64,000 nucleotides of DNA from contig NZ_CP046452.1 in assembly GCF_009734385.1 (NCBI RefSeq), positions 1,426,001 to 1,490,000 of the forward strand. Direction: 5' to 3'. Positions 46,535-55,769 of this stretch are shown in pieces (the first letter of the stretch is position 1; every line of letters starts with the position of its first letter). This DNA comes from Corynebacterium kalinowskii. GTDB taxonomy: Bacteria; Actinomycetota; Actinomycetes; Mycobacteriales; Mycobacteriaceae. A program made the translations under genes and the position numbers. The notes beneath the pieces are model-generated. The model was given only the letters and a program-made list of their open reading frames with translations, did no database searches and was not told the DNA's origin.

Positions 46535-47890
46535 TTAGTTTAACCCGCCACAGGCTGCCACGAATCTTTGCACGGCCTGCGGGCATGACGCCGGGTGAAC
46601 ATGCAGGTAAGAAGCATGAACATTGCCTCGGATAAACCCTTCCTGCTTCGGGGCTCCGTCCCAGGCACGCCAGCCCCACGCCTTATCGAAGCCCTGAGCA
46701 TCGGAGTCCGTCAGCGCAGTGTGGTGGAATTCGTGACCGGTGATCCGCTCGCCAGCGCGGTACAGCACGCTGTCCGTCAGCGCCACAGACTCCCGATACC
46801 CCAGCGTCAGCCGCCGCCCCATAGCTGCATGCGTGCCGATCACGCCCAACATCGGATGGGCGTCCAGACTCTCCACCAGCCAAAGCAGTCCCGCGCATTC
46901 ACCATGGACGGGTTTGCCCGCAGCCACGTGTGCCCGCACCTGCTGCTTCAAATCCTCCCGCGCAGCCAGCGCCTCCACATGCTCCTCCGGGAACCCGCCG
47001 GGGATGATCAGGCCATCACACTCAGGCAAAGCTTCGGTCAGCGGATCAAAGTCCACCACACGAGCGCCAGCCGCCTCCAGCAGCTCTCGGTGCTCGGCGT
47101 ACGCAAACGTAAACGCTGGACCCGCGGCCATCGCGACCGTCACTGCCTTTTGCTTCTCGACGACCCTCCCCGGCACCCACTCCTCGCCCGCGTAATTCGC
47201 CGCAGCCAGGCCAACTATTGCCGCCATGTCGCAGTGTTTTTCCACCAGCTCAGCCATGCGTTCCACGGCTTGGCGTGCCTTTTCCCCATGTTCCTTCGCG
47301 GTGATCAGGCCCAGGTGTCTGCTCGGCACCTCGACTTTTTCCACTCTGGGGATTGCGCCTACTACAGCGATGCCCGCAGCTTCTACTGCTTCACGGCACA
47401 CCGCAGCGTGGCGATCACTGCCAACCTGATTCAAGATCACGCCCGCTACATGAACGTCCGTTGACTCGGTGGCAAAACCCTTGACCAAAGCGCCCACGGA
47501 TTGGCTCATCCCGCGGACGTCCACCACCAGGATTACAGGCAGCCCAAGCTCAGCGGCGATCGCTGCCGAAGATCCTGCGGGAAGCGCCTGGTGAGAATCG
47601 GTGATGCGGCCGTCGAAAAGCCCCATGACGCCTTCGACCACGGCGATGTCCTTGCCCGCGGATCCGTGGGCGTAGAGCGGACCGATGAGGCCCGGGCACA
47701 TGACTGCATCCAGATTGCGGCCAGGCATGCCTGTAGCAAGGCTGTGATAGCTCGGGTCGATGTAGTCGGGGCCGACCTTGAACGGGGCGACCTTTCGCGT
47801 TTTGCTCAGCGCGGCCATGAGGCCGGTGGCGATGGTGGTTTTACCCGTCCCCGAACCGGTAGCGGCAATGAGGATGCCGGGAGTTACCAC
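46535..47890 (-). CDS. cobB: Cobyrinic acid a,c-diamide synthase
   Basis: ATP-dependent glutamine amidotransferase that amidates cobyrinic (or hydrogenobyrinic) acid. It is 451 aa. The N-terminal ATPase has Walker A ATGSGTGKTT; the C-terminal glutaminase domain has the nucleophile Cys in HGECAGLLW. The GTG start overlaps the cobO stop by 7 nt. The cobO-cobB-cobA order matches Mycobacterium. Confidence 0.92.
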   Translation of the reverse strand: MVTPGILIAATGSGTGKTTIATGLMAALSKTRKVAPFKVGPDYIDPSYHSLATGMPGRNLDAVMCPGLIGPLYAHGSAGKDIAVVEGVMGLFDGRITDSHQALPAGSSAAIAAELGLPVILVVDVRGMSQSVGALVKGFATESTDVHVAGVILNQVGSDRHAAVCREAVEAAGIAVVGAIPRVEKVEVPSRHLGLITAKEHGEKARQAVERMAELVEKHCDMAAIVGLAAANYAGEEWVPGRVVEKQKAVTVAMAAGPAFTFAYAEHRELLEAAGARVVDFDPLTEALPECDGLIIPGGFPEEHVEALAAREDLKQQVRAHVAAGKPVHGECAGLLWLVESLDAHPMLGVIGTHAAMGRRLTLGYRESVALTDSVLYRAGERITGHEFHHTALTDSDAQGFDKAWGWRAWDGAPKQEGFIRGNVHASYLHVHPASCPQAVQRFVAACGGLN

Positions 47891-48489
47891 TCGATACCCT
47901 TCTGCCCCTTGCGCCCCACATCCATCGGGTGCTTGATTTTGGTCATTTCGGTGACCAAATCAGCGACCTCGATGAGCTTCGGATCGGCATCGCGACCGGT
48001 GATCACCACGTGCTGGGTTCCCGGTCGATTCTTTAGCGTGGCCACAACGTCATCGACATCCACCCAGCCCCACTTGATGGGGTACGTGAATTCGTCGAGC
48101 ACGTAGAAGTCATGGGTTTCGGTGTTCAGGCGACGCTTGACTTCTTCCCAGCCATCACGCGCATCCTGTGCGTGATCCTCATCTGAGCCCTGCTTCTTGG
48201 TCCAAGACCAGCCTTCGCCCATCTTGTGCCACTCCACGGAGCCCGGCTCCAGCTCGCCGAGGCGCTTGAATACTGCCTCCTCACCGACCTTCCACTTCGC
48301 CGACTTCACGAACTGGAAGACACCCACCTTCATGCCTTGATTCCAGGCGCGCATGGCCATGCCGAAAGCGGCAGTGGACTTTCCCTTGCCCGGACCGGTG
48401 TGCACCGCAGTGATGGGCAGCATGCGGCGCTGGCGGGTGGTGAGGCCATCATCAGGGATGTTGGCAGGATCTACTTTTCCTTGGGGCAT
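47884..48489 (-). CDS. cobO: Cob(I)yrinic acid a,c-diamide adenosyltransferase
   Basis: Transfers the adenosyl group of ATP to Co(I) corrinoids. It is 201 aa with the P-loop variant HTGPGKGKSTAAFGMAMRAW at the N-terminus and YVLDEFTYPIKWGW in the second half, typical of CobA/CobO. The ATG is preceded by AAGGAG. It is the first gene of the cobO-cobB-cobA unit; no cobalamin riboswitch was recognised in the short region upstream. Confidence 0.92.
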   Translation of the reverse strand: MPQGKVDPANIPDDGLTTRQRRMLPITAVHTGPGKGKSTAAFGMAMRAWNQGMKVGVFQFVKSAKWKVGEEAVFKRLGELEPGSVEWHKMGEGWSWTKKQGSDEDHAQDARDGWEEVKRRLNTETHDFYVLDEFTYPIKWGWVDVDDVVATLKNRPGTQHVVITGRDADPKLIEVADLVTEMTKIKHPMDVGRKGQKGIEW

Positions 48490-48511
48490 GACTACTCCTT
48501 AGACAACGCAG

Positions 48512-48578
48512 GCCGAATTTGGTTATACAAAGCGACGATTCAGTAGTGGTTTCTACGGTTTGCTTAACCAAATTCGGC
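48512..48578. repeat. Dispersed palindrome, copy 2
   Basis: GCCGAATTTGGTTA and TAACCAAATTCGGC are a perfect 14-bp inverted repeat. It lies between cobO and the VOC gene and includes the last codons and stop (TAA) of the VOC gene. Confidence 0.75.
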
Positions 48579-49439
48579 AATCTCTATCTTGGTCATTCCC
48601 ATCATCGTCTCATACGCACCGGGTGCTGCCATCAGTTCCCCAAAGTTCTCTGGAATGATCTCCCACGCCACACCAAACTTATCGACGCACCATCCACACG
48701 GCTGCTCCTGTGCCGCGAGCTTGGACCACAGGTAATCGATCTCTTCCTGGTCTTTGGCATTGATCAACATGGCGACGCCACCGACAAAGCTGAAGTCCTG
48801 TGGCACACCCGAATCCATCGCGGTAAACCACTGGCCGGCGAGTTGGAATTCGGAGAACATGACCTCGTTCGGGCTGTGCGGATACATCACTCGACGTCCG
48901 ACTTCAGACTTCGGGATAACCTCGCAGTAGTAATCCACTGCCTCCGCACACTTGCCCTGCGCTTGCCCACAGAACATGAAGGCCGGGATGATGTGCGGGC
49001 GTGGATCGTTTTCCGGTCGCGTCATGATGAGCTGCCAATTCACGCCTGCTTTGTCTTCCACCCAGGCGTACTTCTTGGAGAATGGATACTCACCCAGTTC
49101 CATGAGCACCCGGCCACCGTCTTTGAGCTTTTCATAAGCTAGATCTAGGTACTTCTCCGCGTCCTCAAACTGGGCTGGATCAAAGTTCACCATGAAGCCG
49201 AGCGCCGGGTTTGGACGGAAAGTGTCATCAGCGTTGATCAGGGTCATTGGCAGACCATCGATCTCAATATCGACTGTCACATCCTTGCCCGCCATGTCCT
49301 TTTGGAAATCAGGCAGCCCCTCGGTTGGGTACTGCTGGGAACCGATAACCCGAGTATTGCGGAAGACCTCGGTGTAGAACTCAGCGAGCTCACGGGCGTT
49401 GCCATTGCACCAAATGTTGGGCACGATCGTTGTGGTCAT
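48564..49439 (-). CDS. VOC superfamily protein, tandem PhnB-like domains
   Basis: Protein of 291 aa made of two glyoxalase/bleomycin-resistance (VOC) modules of the PhnB / 3-demethylubiquinone-methyltransferase-like type. Module 1 begins TTTIVPNIWCNGNARELAEFYTEVF and module 2 PHIIPAFMFCGQAQGKCAEAVDYYCEV, each followed by a matching LMxLGEYPFSKKYAWVEDKAGVNWQL / CGWCVDKFGVAWEI. Function unknown. ATG 49439 has the -10 TACATT 7 nt upstream. Its last codons form part of palindrome copy 2. Confidence 0.8.
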   Translation of the reverse strand: MTTTIVPNIWCNGNARELAEFYTEVFRNTRVIGSQQYPTEGLPDFQKDMAGKDVTVDIEIDGLPMTLINADDTFRPNPALGFMVNFDPAQFEDAEKYLDLAYEKLKDGGRVLMELGEYPFSKKYAWVEDKAGVNWQLIMTRPENDPRPHIIPAFMFCGQAQGKCAEAVDYYCEVIPKSEVGRRVMYPHSPNEVMFSEFQLAGQWFTAMDSGVPQDFSFVGGVAMLINAKDQEEIDYLWSKLAAQEQPCGWCVDKFGVAWEIIPENFGELMAAPGAYETMMGMTKIEIAEFG

Positions 49440-49446
49440 GATTCCG

Positions 49447-49452
49447 AATGTA
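49447..49452 (-). promoter_or_regulatory. -10 box of the VOC gene, probable leaderless start
   Basis: TACATT on the minus strand, 7 nt before ATG 49439. Confidence 0.45.
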
Positions 49453-49510
49453 CCCGTGTTGGAGGCAAGCTTCCGAACGCTGTTATGGGCGACTTGGATC
49501 CGGAAACCGC

Positions 49511-49607
49511 ATACGTGAAACCCCATATCGCGAGTAGAACAAACGCTATCCGGCCATCTTCATCACAAGTACCACGAGTGCTGCTTGCAATATGCGGTTC
49601 TACGTAT
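49511..49607. repeat. 97-nt imperfect palindrome
   Basis: ATACGTGAAACCCCATATCG and its continuation CGAG (49511-49534) mirror the segment ending ATATGCGGTTCTACGTAT (49584-49607) at about 19 of 24 positions, and weak complementarity continues inward. Both strands carry similar peptide-like frames because of the mirror, so apparent ORFs here are not genes. Confidence 0.6.
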
Positions 49608-49629
49608 CCCAAAACACGGCGTACTCGCC

Positions 49630-50442
49630 CTACAGCGCCTCGATAATCCCTGCCACCGAGTCGGCTGAAAGCTCGGCTAACGACACGCACACGCCTTCCA
49701 GTTGCTTAGCTAGCTCGGACGCCAATCCGAGGCGCACCCGGGATCCAGCCTCGCAGTCGATCACCACCGAAGAGGCGATCTTGCGTGAAGCGATGAGCGC
49801 AGCAGCCTGTTTAGCTCCCGCCAATCCTGAACTGCCGGTGGCCCGACCGTCAGACAACACCACCAGGATGGGTTCTTTGCCCGGGTCGCGTCGGTACTCG
49901 CGCTCCGTGAGCTCGTGTGCCATCAGCAGGCCCTCGCCCAGTGGCGTCCGACCACCGGTGGCCACGTTGGACAAGCGCCGGACTGCTACATCGATCGACG
50001 AGGTCGGTGGCAGCAGCAGCTCAGGAGCTGCGCCTCGCACCGAAATCACCGCCACTTTGTCGCGGCGCTGGTAGGCGTCAGACAGCAATGACAACACAGC
50101 GCCAGTGACCGACGAGAGCCGATCCCGCGCGGCCATCGACCCGGAAGCATCAACCACGAACACGATGAGGTTAGAGCGCTTGCCGCGTCGCACTTGGCCG
50201 CGCAGATCGGCGGGACGGAAGTCGAGGCTGGCGCCATCGATATGCGCGCCTCTTTCGGCCGCCGCGAACAAAGTCCCGACTAGGTGCAGTCCGTGACCAC
50301 CGGATACTGCGCGAATCGTCGAGCCTGCAGATGTCAGAGCATGTGAGCGTCGTCCCGGGCTGCCTTCTGCGGCATTGGAGCGTCGGCGAAGGAGCTTAGG
50401 TGCGAAACTGGGCGCCGGTGTCGGCGCTACCTGCCTTTCCAT
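49630..50442 (-). CDS. Mg-chelatase-like VWA protein (ChlD-like C-part)
   Basis: About 270 aa. The C-terminal von Willebrand factor A domain has the MIDAS motif [16 protein letters not shown] and later [10 protein letters not shown] and [10 protein letters not shown]. The N-terminal stretch is Pro/Ala/Arg-rich. In M. tuberculosis the matching protein (Rv2850c) is a single fused ATPase-VWA chain; here the VWA part is in the +1 frame relative to the ATPase gene and overlaps its end by 47 nt. ATG 50442 is possible but has a weak ribosome site, so a frameshifted fusion is an alternative. Confidence 0.75.
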   Translation of the reverse strand: MERQVAPTPAPSFAPKLLRRRSNAAEGSPGRRSHALTSAGSTIRAVSGGHGLHLVGTLFAAAERGAHIDGASLDFRPADLRGQVRRGKRSNLIVFVVDASGSMAARDRLSSVTGAVLSLLSDAYQRRDKVAVISVRGAAPELLLPPTSSIDVAVRRLSNVATGGRTPLGEGLLMAHELTEREYRRDPGKEPILVVLSDGRATGSSGLAGAKQAAALIASRKIASSVVIDCEAGSRVRLGLASELAKQLEGVCVSLAELSADSVAGIIEAL

Positions 50443-51433
50443 CCGAGTCCGGCTGCGCGTCTGGTTCGCGCTCAGGCCGTTCCGAAGGCGGCTGAGGTTC
50501 CTGTTCCGGCTCATCGAACGCGCCATCCAAGGCCTCGTCCAGCTCATCCTCCGTCACACCCGGCTCGTCGAACGGATTGCGACGCTTGCGGTGTGGCAGC
50601 GCGAGCTCTGCAGCCACTCGGATGTCTTCCTCCGCTACTTCCTCGGCGCCTCGCCACGCGGCATGTGCCACCGCAGCTCGAGCGATAACGAGATCAGCGC
50701 GCAAGCCATCGACATCAAAGGAAGCGCATACTTTCGCGATCGCCGTCAAAGCCTCATCGCTGAGCAGCACGCGGCCAACCAGCTCCTTCGCCACCGCGAT
50801 TTGCGCAGCCAATGCCTCCGTCTGTTCCGACCACTCCCGCGCGAACCGAACTGGATCAGCCTCGAAAGCAAGTCGCCGGCGCATAATGTCTGCGCGCTTT
50901 TCGACGTCCTTCGTCCCGGCGACCTCCACCGCGAAACCGAACCGGTCGAGCAGCTGCGGCCGCAGCTCCCCTTCCTCCGGATTCATCGTGCCCACCAGCA
51001 CAAACGATGCCGGAGAACTGTGGGAAATTCCATCGCGTTCGATGGTGACTTGGCCAGTGGCCGCGGCATCGAGCAGCGCGTCAATCAGGTGATCGGCTAG
51101 CAGGTTGACTTCATCAACATAGAGCACGCCGCCATTGGCCTGCGCGAGCAGACCTGGCTGGTACTCGGCCTTTCCTGTGGTGAGCACGGTCTCGAGGTTG
51201 AGTGAGCCCACCACTCTGTCTTCGGTGGCACCGAGGGGGAGGTTGACCAGGGGTGCGCCGTCGATAAGCGCTGCAAAGGCCCGCACGGTGGTGGTCTTGG
51301 CGGTTCCCTTTTCGCCGCGCACGACAACGCCCCCGATCCGGGGAGCGATCGCGTTAAGGATGAGCGCTAACTTAAGTTGCTCTTGCCCAACAACGGCAGC
51401 GAATGGAAAACCCGGATAAGGGGCGTTAGTCAA
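50396..51433 (-). CDS. Mg-chelatase-like AAA+ ATPase (ChlI-like)
   Basis: MoxR/ChlI-type AAA+ ATPase of 345 aa that probably works with the VWA protein as a two-part chelatase-like or chaperone machine. The core is at residues 1-260: Walker [11 protein letters not shown], Walker [11 protein letters not shown], and a [19 protein letters not shown] sensor-1/arginine-finger region. From about 290 on it is acidic, proline-rich linker ending QFRT. A TTG start has the SD GGAGGA in the mqo stop region. The neighbourhood with cobO-cobB suggests a metal-insertion link, but no cobalt role is proven. Confidence 0.85.
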   Translation of the reverse strand: MTNAPYPGFPFAAVVGQEQLKLALILNAIAPRIGGVVVRGEKGTAKTTTVRAFAALIDGAPLVNLPLGATEDRVVGSLNLETVLTTGKAEYQPGLLAQANGGVLYVDEVNLLADHLIDALLDAAATGQVTIERDGISHSSPASFVLVGTMNPEEGELRPQLLDRFGFAVEVAGTKDVEKRADIMRRRLAFEADPVRFAREWSEQTEALAAQIAVAKELVGRVLLSDEALTAIAKVCASFDVDGLRADLVIARAAVAHAAWRGAEEVAEEDIRVAAELALPHRKRRNPFDEPGVTEDELDEALDGAFDEPEQEPQPPSERPEREPDAQPDSDGKAGSADTGAQFRT

Positions 51434-51439
51434 CGGTTT

Positions 51440-52939
51440 TTAGTCCTCCAGCTTGAGGGTCTGCTGGGTACGATCCCATACCTCGCGGAACAGCTGCTTG
51501 TCGCCAGACAGAGCAACGCCGTAGGTAGGAACCATTTCCTTCAGCTTTGGACCCCACTCGATCATGCGGTTACCGAAGCAACGCTCCAGAACCTCGATCA
51601 TGGCGGATGGTGCGATGGAAGCGCCTGGGGAAGCGCCGAGCAGACCAGCGATCGTGCCCTCAGGGTTGTTGATCAGGGCGGTGCCGAACTCCAGGGAACC
51701 GAAACGAGGAGCGCCAGAAGGCTTAATGATCTGGACGCGCTGACCAGCCATCACCAGCTCCCAGTCCTCAGCCTTAGCGGTTGGCATGTACTCGCGCAGA
51801 GATTCCAGGCGAGCAGCCTCGTCCTTCATCACCTCAGTGATCAGGTACTTGGTCAGGCCCATCTCCTGCACACCAACGCCCATGTAAGAAGGCAAGTTGG
51901 TTGGACGGAAGGACTTAAACAGATCCAGGAAAGAACCCTGCTTCAGGAACTTAGGGGTCCAGCCAGCGTATGGGCCGAAGAGCAGGCCCTTCTTGCCGTC
52001 GATGACGCGGGTATCCAAGTGAGGCACGGACATTGGTGGGGTACCTACAGATGCCTGGCCGTAGACCTTAGCGGCGTGCTGCTCGATGAGCTCGTCGTTG
52101 GTGCAACGCAGCCAAGCTCCGGAAACTGGGAATCCGCCGTAGCCCTTGATCTCCTTGATTCCGGACTTCTGCAGCAGTGGCAAAGCCATGCCGCCAGCGC
52201 CGACGAATACAAAGGAAGCCTTGACAGTAGAGATGTCACCGGTGTGGACGTTCTTAGCCACAATCTTCCACTTGGCGCCGTCAGCCTTGATGGTGACTAC
52301 CTCGTGGCCGTAACGGATCTCGGTACCGCCCTTTTGAGCTGCTTCGAGGAACTGCTTTGCCTGAGCACCGTAGTTGATGTCGGTGCCACCTTCGAACCAA
52401 GAGATGTTGACCTTCTCGGCTTCGAAGTCGCGCCCCTTCGCCATCAACGGCAGGAACTCAGCGAACTTCGCGTCATCGTCGGAGTACTGCATGCCTTCAA
52501 ACAAGGTGTGCTTGGACAGCTTTTCGTAGCGCTGCTTAATGTAGGCAACCTGCTCATCGCCACGTCCGAAGGAGACGTGAGGAACCGGGTTGATGAACTC
52601 GCGCGGATCGGTCAGGATACCGTTGTCCACCTGGTGGGACCAGAACTGGCGAGAGACCTGGAACTTCTCATTGATTCGCACTGCCTTGGCGATGTTCACC
52701 TCACCGTGCTGCAGCGGGGTGTAGTTCAGCTCGCACAGCGCAGAGTGGCCGGTGCCGGCGTTGTTCCACGGGGAAGAAGACTCTTCTGCCGGAACATCCA
52801 GGCGCTCGAAAATGATCTGCGACCACGTTGGCTCGAGTTGCTTGAGCATCGCCCCGAGCGTGGCGCTCATGATACCTGCGCCGATGAGGACTACATCCGC
52901 CTCGTCAGTTACCTTTGCGCTTACATTAGCTTCGGACAC
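51440..52939 (-). CDS. mqo: Malate:quinone oxidoreductase
   Basis: Membrane-associated FAD enzyme oxidising malate to oxaloacetate and passing electrons to menaquinone. It is 499 aa, with an N-terminal FAD-binding DVVLIGAGIMSATLGAML and the family sequences ESSSPWNNAGTGHSALCELNYTP and KGLLFGPYAGWTPKFLKQG. GTG 52939 has GAAAGAAG 10 nt upstream. It precedes the chelatase-like pair by 6 nt, and the three are probably one transcript. Confidence 0.95.
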   Translation of the reverse strand: MSEANVSAKVTDEADVVLIGAGIMSATLGAMLKQLEPTWSQIIFERLDVPAEESSSPWNNAGTGHSALCELNYTPLQHGEVNIAKAVRINEKFQVSRQFWSHQVDNGILTDPREFINPVPHVSFGRGDEQVAYIKQRYEKLSKHTLFEGMQYSDDDAKFAEFLPLMAKGRDFEAEKVNISWFEGGTDINYGAQAKQFLEAAQKGGTEIRYGHEVVTIKADGAKWKIVAKNVHTGDISTVKASFVFVGAGGMALPLLQKSGIKEIKGYGGFPVSGAWLRCTNDELIEQHAAKVYGQASVGTPPMSVPHLDTRVIDGKKGLLFGPYAGWTPKFLKQGSFLDLFKSFRPTNLPSYMGVGVQEMGLTKYLITEVMKDEAARLESLREYMPTAKAEDWELVMAGQRVQIIKPSGAPRFGSLEFGTALINNPEGTIAGLLGASPGASIAPSAMIEVLERCFGNRMIEWGPKLKEMVPTYGVALSGDKQLFREVWDRTQQTLKLED

Positions 52940-53376
52940 TGTAACTCAACTTCTTTCATAGGCTGTGCAACGTTTCATAGAAACCTCGAACACCACGGCT
53001 CCCTACCCCGCAGCAACGAGGAGCGGAAGTACCGAGTCCCTGAGGTGGACTTCCCATACCGGTCGGTTCCACTAATGCAGACCGACCAAGTCCTTTGCCC
53101 ATCTAGCTTACGCTGATATTTTGGCCCGGTGGCAAAAGCGGGATAGAAAGTTGGAGTTTCCAGCCAATTGCAAATGTCGGCAATGTAATTAACCTTGGCG
53201 TGGTTCCCAACCCCCTTTGAGCCTCCCCCGAATTCGGGTTTATGCCCACGCACCCCTCTTTGCAACCTGAATCTCATCGAGCAGGACGTACCTATTCCCT
53301 TATGACTAAATTTTGTCTTAGTATCAACTAAGTATCGTCGAACATTTCAATCACCCCGATTTGAAGATTGGCACGT
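52940..53376. other. 437-nt intergenic region between mqo and the hydrolase gene
   Basis: No credible gene on either strand. It must hold the divergent promoters of mqo and the hydrolase gene, but I could not pick a clear -10/-35 pair for either. Confidence 0.5.
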
Positions 53377-54387
53377 ATGGCACCCCTCCCGATATCTCCA
53401 GAGTGGACCGAGGATATTCTCGGTCCAGATTTCGAAAGACGGACCTTCGACGTAGGCATAGATCCCGATGGTCAGCCACCTGTCGTGGTCACTCTGGTTC
53501 GTTACCTGCCCGAGGGTAGTGAGAGTACGTTTCACACCCGAAAGGCCATTCTGTACATTCCTGGTACGAGTGACTACTTCTTCCACAAGCATGTCGCGAA
53601 GTACTTTCATGAACAGGGCTATGCCTTTTACTCTGTCGACTTTCGGAAGTGCGCGCGCTCTCACCAAGAAGGCCAGCGCTGGTACTACATCTCAGACTTA
53701 GGCATTTACTTCAAGGATCTGACCATTGCCACCACCGAGATCATTAATGCGGGCCATTCGGCCATGGTCATGATGGCGCATTCAATGGGGTGCCTGACAG
53801 CAGCGATGTGGATCGATCACCTACAGAAGTCACAAGACAATACAATTCTTCCTTTTGTTAAGGGAATTATCATGAACAGTCCATGGCTGGATTTGATGTT
53901 CTCCTTCCCTACCGTGGCTATGGGGCGTCGATTAGCACCAATCATGGCCACGCACCGGCCAGAGGCAAAACTACACACCAAAAAGCTAGAAGCATACGTT
54001 TCATCCCTGCATAAGGATTTATACGGCGAATGGGATTTCTCCCTCGAATACAAACCGGTGGGCGGCCATGACAAGTACTGGGGCTGGATTCACGCCGTAA
54101 TTCGCAGTATTGATCGCGTGAAGTCAGGGAAAGTCCACTGCCGGATTCCTATTCTGGTGCTGTGTTCGTCGAAGTCCTGGCTCAACAAACCCTATTCAGA
54201 GGAATCAAACATTTGCGATGTCGTGCTCGACATTGACGAATCCATCAAGTGGTCGAACAAACTGGGCGACGATGTCACCACGATTTCCATTCAGGACGCT
54301 CGCCACGATGTGTTCCTTTCGCGAGAAAAGCCCCGGAATCAAGCGCTGACTACGTGCGGGCAGTGGCTCGCGCAGCAAAGGCTATGA
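53377..54387 (+). CDS. Alpha/beta hydrolase
   Basis: Protein of 336 aa with a serine hydrolase fold of the lysophospholipase / S33 type. The nucleophile elbow AHSMG is at about residue 127 (MVMMAHSMGCLTAAMW), the acid probably in the VVLDIDESIKW region and the His in QDARHDVFLSREK near the end. No signal peptide is present. ATG 53377 is used; TTG 53368 is an in-frame alternative. The substrate is unknown. It lies 29 nt upstream of mtr. Confidence 0.82.
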   Translation: MAPLPISPEWTEDILGPDFERRTFDVGIDPDGQPPVVVTLVRYLPEGSESTFHTRKAILYIPGTSDYFFHKHVAKYFHEQGYAFYSVDFRKCARSHQEGQRWYYISDLGIYFKDLTIATTEIINAGHSAMVMMAHSMGCLTAAMWIDHLQKSQDNTILPFVKGIIMNSPWLDLMFSFPTVAMGRRLAPIMATHRPEAKLHTKKLEAYVSSLHKDLYGEWDFSLEYKPVGGHDKYWGWIHAVIRSIDRVKSGKVHCRIPILVLCSSKSWLNKPYSEESNICDVVLDIDESIKWSNKLGDDVTTISIQDARHDVFLSREKPRNQALTTCGQWLAQQRL

Positions 54388-54416
54388 TTGGCTCCACATA
54401 CTGATTGGAGTTTTCC

Positions 54417-55769
54417 GTGGCCAAGCACTACGACATCGTTATTATCGGCACGGGTTCCGGTAACTCAATTCCGGGCCCAGAGTTCGACAACAAATCCATC
54501 GCCATCGTGGAAAAGGGCGTTTTCGGTGGTACCTGCCTGAACGTGGGATGCATCCCGACGAAAATGTACGTCTACGCCGCTGACGTCGCTCGCACCATCG
54601 AGCATGCGGGCACCTATGGCATCCAGGGTTCCTTTGATGGGGTGGATTGGCAGTCGATCGTCCAGCGAGTTTTTGACAAGCGAATCGATCCCATCGCTGC
54701 TGGCGGTGAGGCTTATCGACGCGGCCCTGAAACTCCCAACATCGACGTCTACGACCAGCACGCTAGCTTCACCGGCCCTCGCACGCTCAGCGTCGGCAGC
54801 GAGGAAATCACCGGCGATACCATCATCATAGCCACTGGCTCGCGCCCCGTCATCCCCACTGCCATCGCAGAATCAGGCGTGCGCTACTACACCAACGAAG
54901 ACATCATGCGCCTGCCCGAGCTGCCGCGTCGCATGACCATCGTCGGCGCCGGGTTCATCGCCTGCGAGTTCGCCCACGTCTTCTCCGCTTTGGGCGTCGA
55001 GGTCACCCAGCTTGTGCGTTCCGACCGCATGCTTCGCGGGATTGACGACGACATCGCCGCCGCTTTCGCCAAGGCCGCCGAATCCCAGTGGACCGTAAAG
55101 TACGACACCGAGGTCGTCTCGGCTACCCTTGGAATTTCCTTGGCACTGTCCGACGGCTCGACATTGGACACCGACGTATTGCTGGTGGCCACAGGCCGCA
55201 CGCCTAACGGCGATCAGATGAACCTAGCCGCCGCAGGTGTCGAAATGGATGAGGATCGCGTCAAGGTTGACGAATTCGGTCGCACCACAGCTGAGGGTGT
55301 GTGGGCACTCGGCGATGTCTCTTCCCCGTACCAGCTCAAGCATGTCGCTAACGCCGAAATGCGGGCCGTTAAACACAACATTGCCCACCCACAAGATCTC
55401 CGTTCGATGCCGCACGATTTCGTACCTGCAGCGGTCTTCAGCAACCCGCAGATTGCCTATGTCGGACTCACTGAAACTGAAGCACGAGAGAAGTACGACG
55501 TCACGGTAAAGGTGCAGAAGTACGGTGATGTGGCCTATGGCTGGGCCATGGAAGACACTGACGGGTTCGCTAAGCTCATCGCCGACCGCAGCACCGGAAA
55601 ACTGCTCGGTGCCCACATCATCGGTCCGCAGGCATCTACTCTCATTCAGCAGCTCATCACCGTAATGGCCTTCGACCTCGACTGTCGCGAGGTGGCCACG
55701 AAGCAGTACTGGATCCACCCTGCACTGCCAGAGCTGATTGAGAATGCGCTGCTCGGCCTAGAGTTTTAG
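54417..55769 (+). CDS. mtr: Mycothione reductase
   Basis: NADPH-dependent flavoprotein that reduces mycothiol disulphide, the actinobacterial counterpart of glutathione reductase. It is 450 aa. The redox-active disulphide is [13 protein letters not shown], the FAD site is [15 protein letters not shown], and the C-terminal dimer interface has the catalytic His in [18 protein letters not shown] 54417 is chosen because TTGGAG stands 6 nt upstream; TTG 54405 is less likely. Its stop overlaps the stop of convergent cobQ (TTAG). Confidence 0.93.
   Translation: MAKHYDIVIIGTGSGNSIPGPEFDNKSIAIVEKGVFGGTCLNVGCIPTKMYVYAADVARTIEHAGTYGIQGSFDGVDWQSIVQRVFDKRIDPIAAGGEAYRRGPETPNIDVYDQHASFTGPRTLSVGSEEITGDTIIIATGSRPVIPTAIAESGVRYYTNEDIMRLPELPRRMTIVGAGFIACEFAHVFSALGVEVTQLVRSDRMLRGIDDDIAAAFAKAAESQWTVKYDTEVVSATLGISLALSDGSTLDTDVLLVATGRTPNGDQMNLAAAGVEMDEDRVKVDEFGRTTAEGVWALGDVSSPYQLKHVANAEMRAVKHNIAHPQDLRSMPHDFVPAAVFSNPQIAYVGLTETEAREKYDVTVKVQKYGDVAYGWAMEDTDGFAKLIADRSTGKLLGAHIIGPQASTLIQQLITVMAFDLDCREVATKQYWIHPALPELIENALLGLEF

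Noticed and set aside
48490..48563. Possible cobalamin riboswitch before cobO
   Set aside because: Only about 20 nt lie before the start outside palindrome copy 2, and no B12-box sequence is visible.
49436..49690. Open frames on both strands around the 97-nt palindrome
   Set aside because: They arise from the mirrored repeat and share its peptides on both strands.
51377..53116. Open frame of 579 codons on the plus strand
   Set aside because: Antisense to mqo; no domain.
52975..53277. Open frame of 100 codons on the minus strand upstream of mqo
   Set aside because: No SD, no recognisable motif; most likely promoter DNA.
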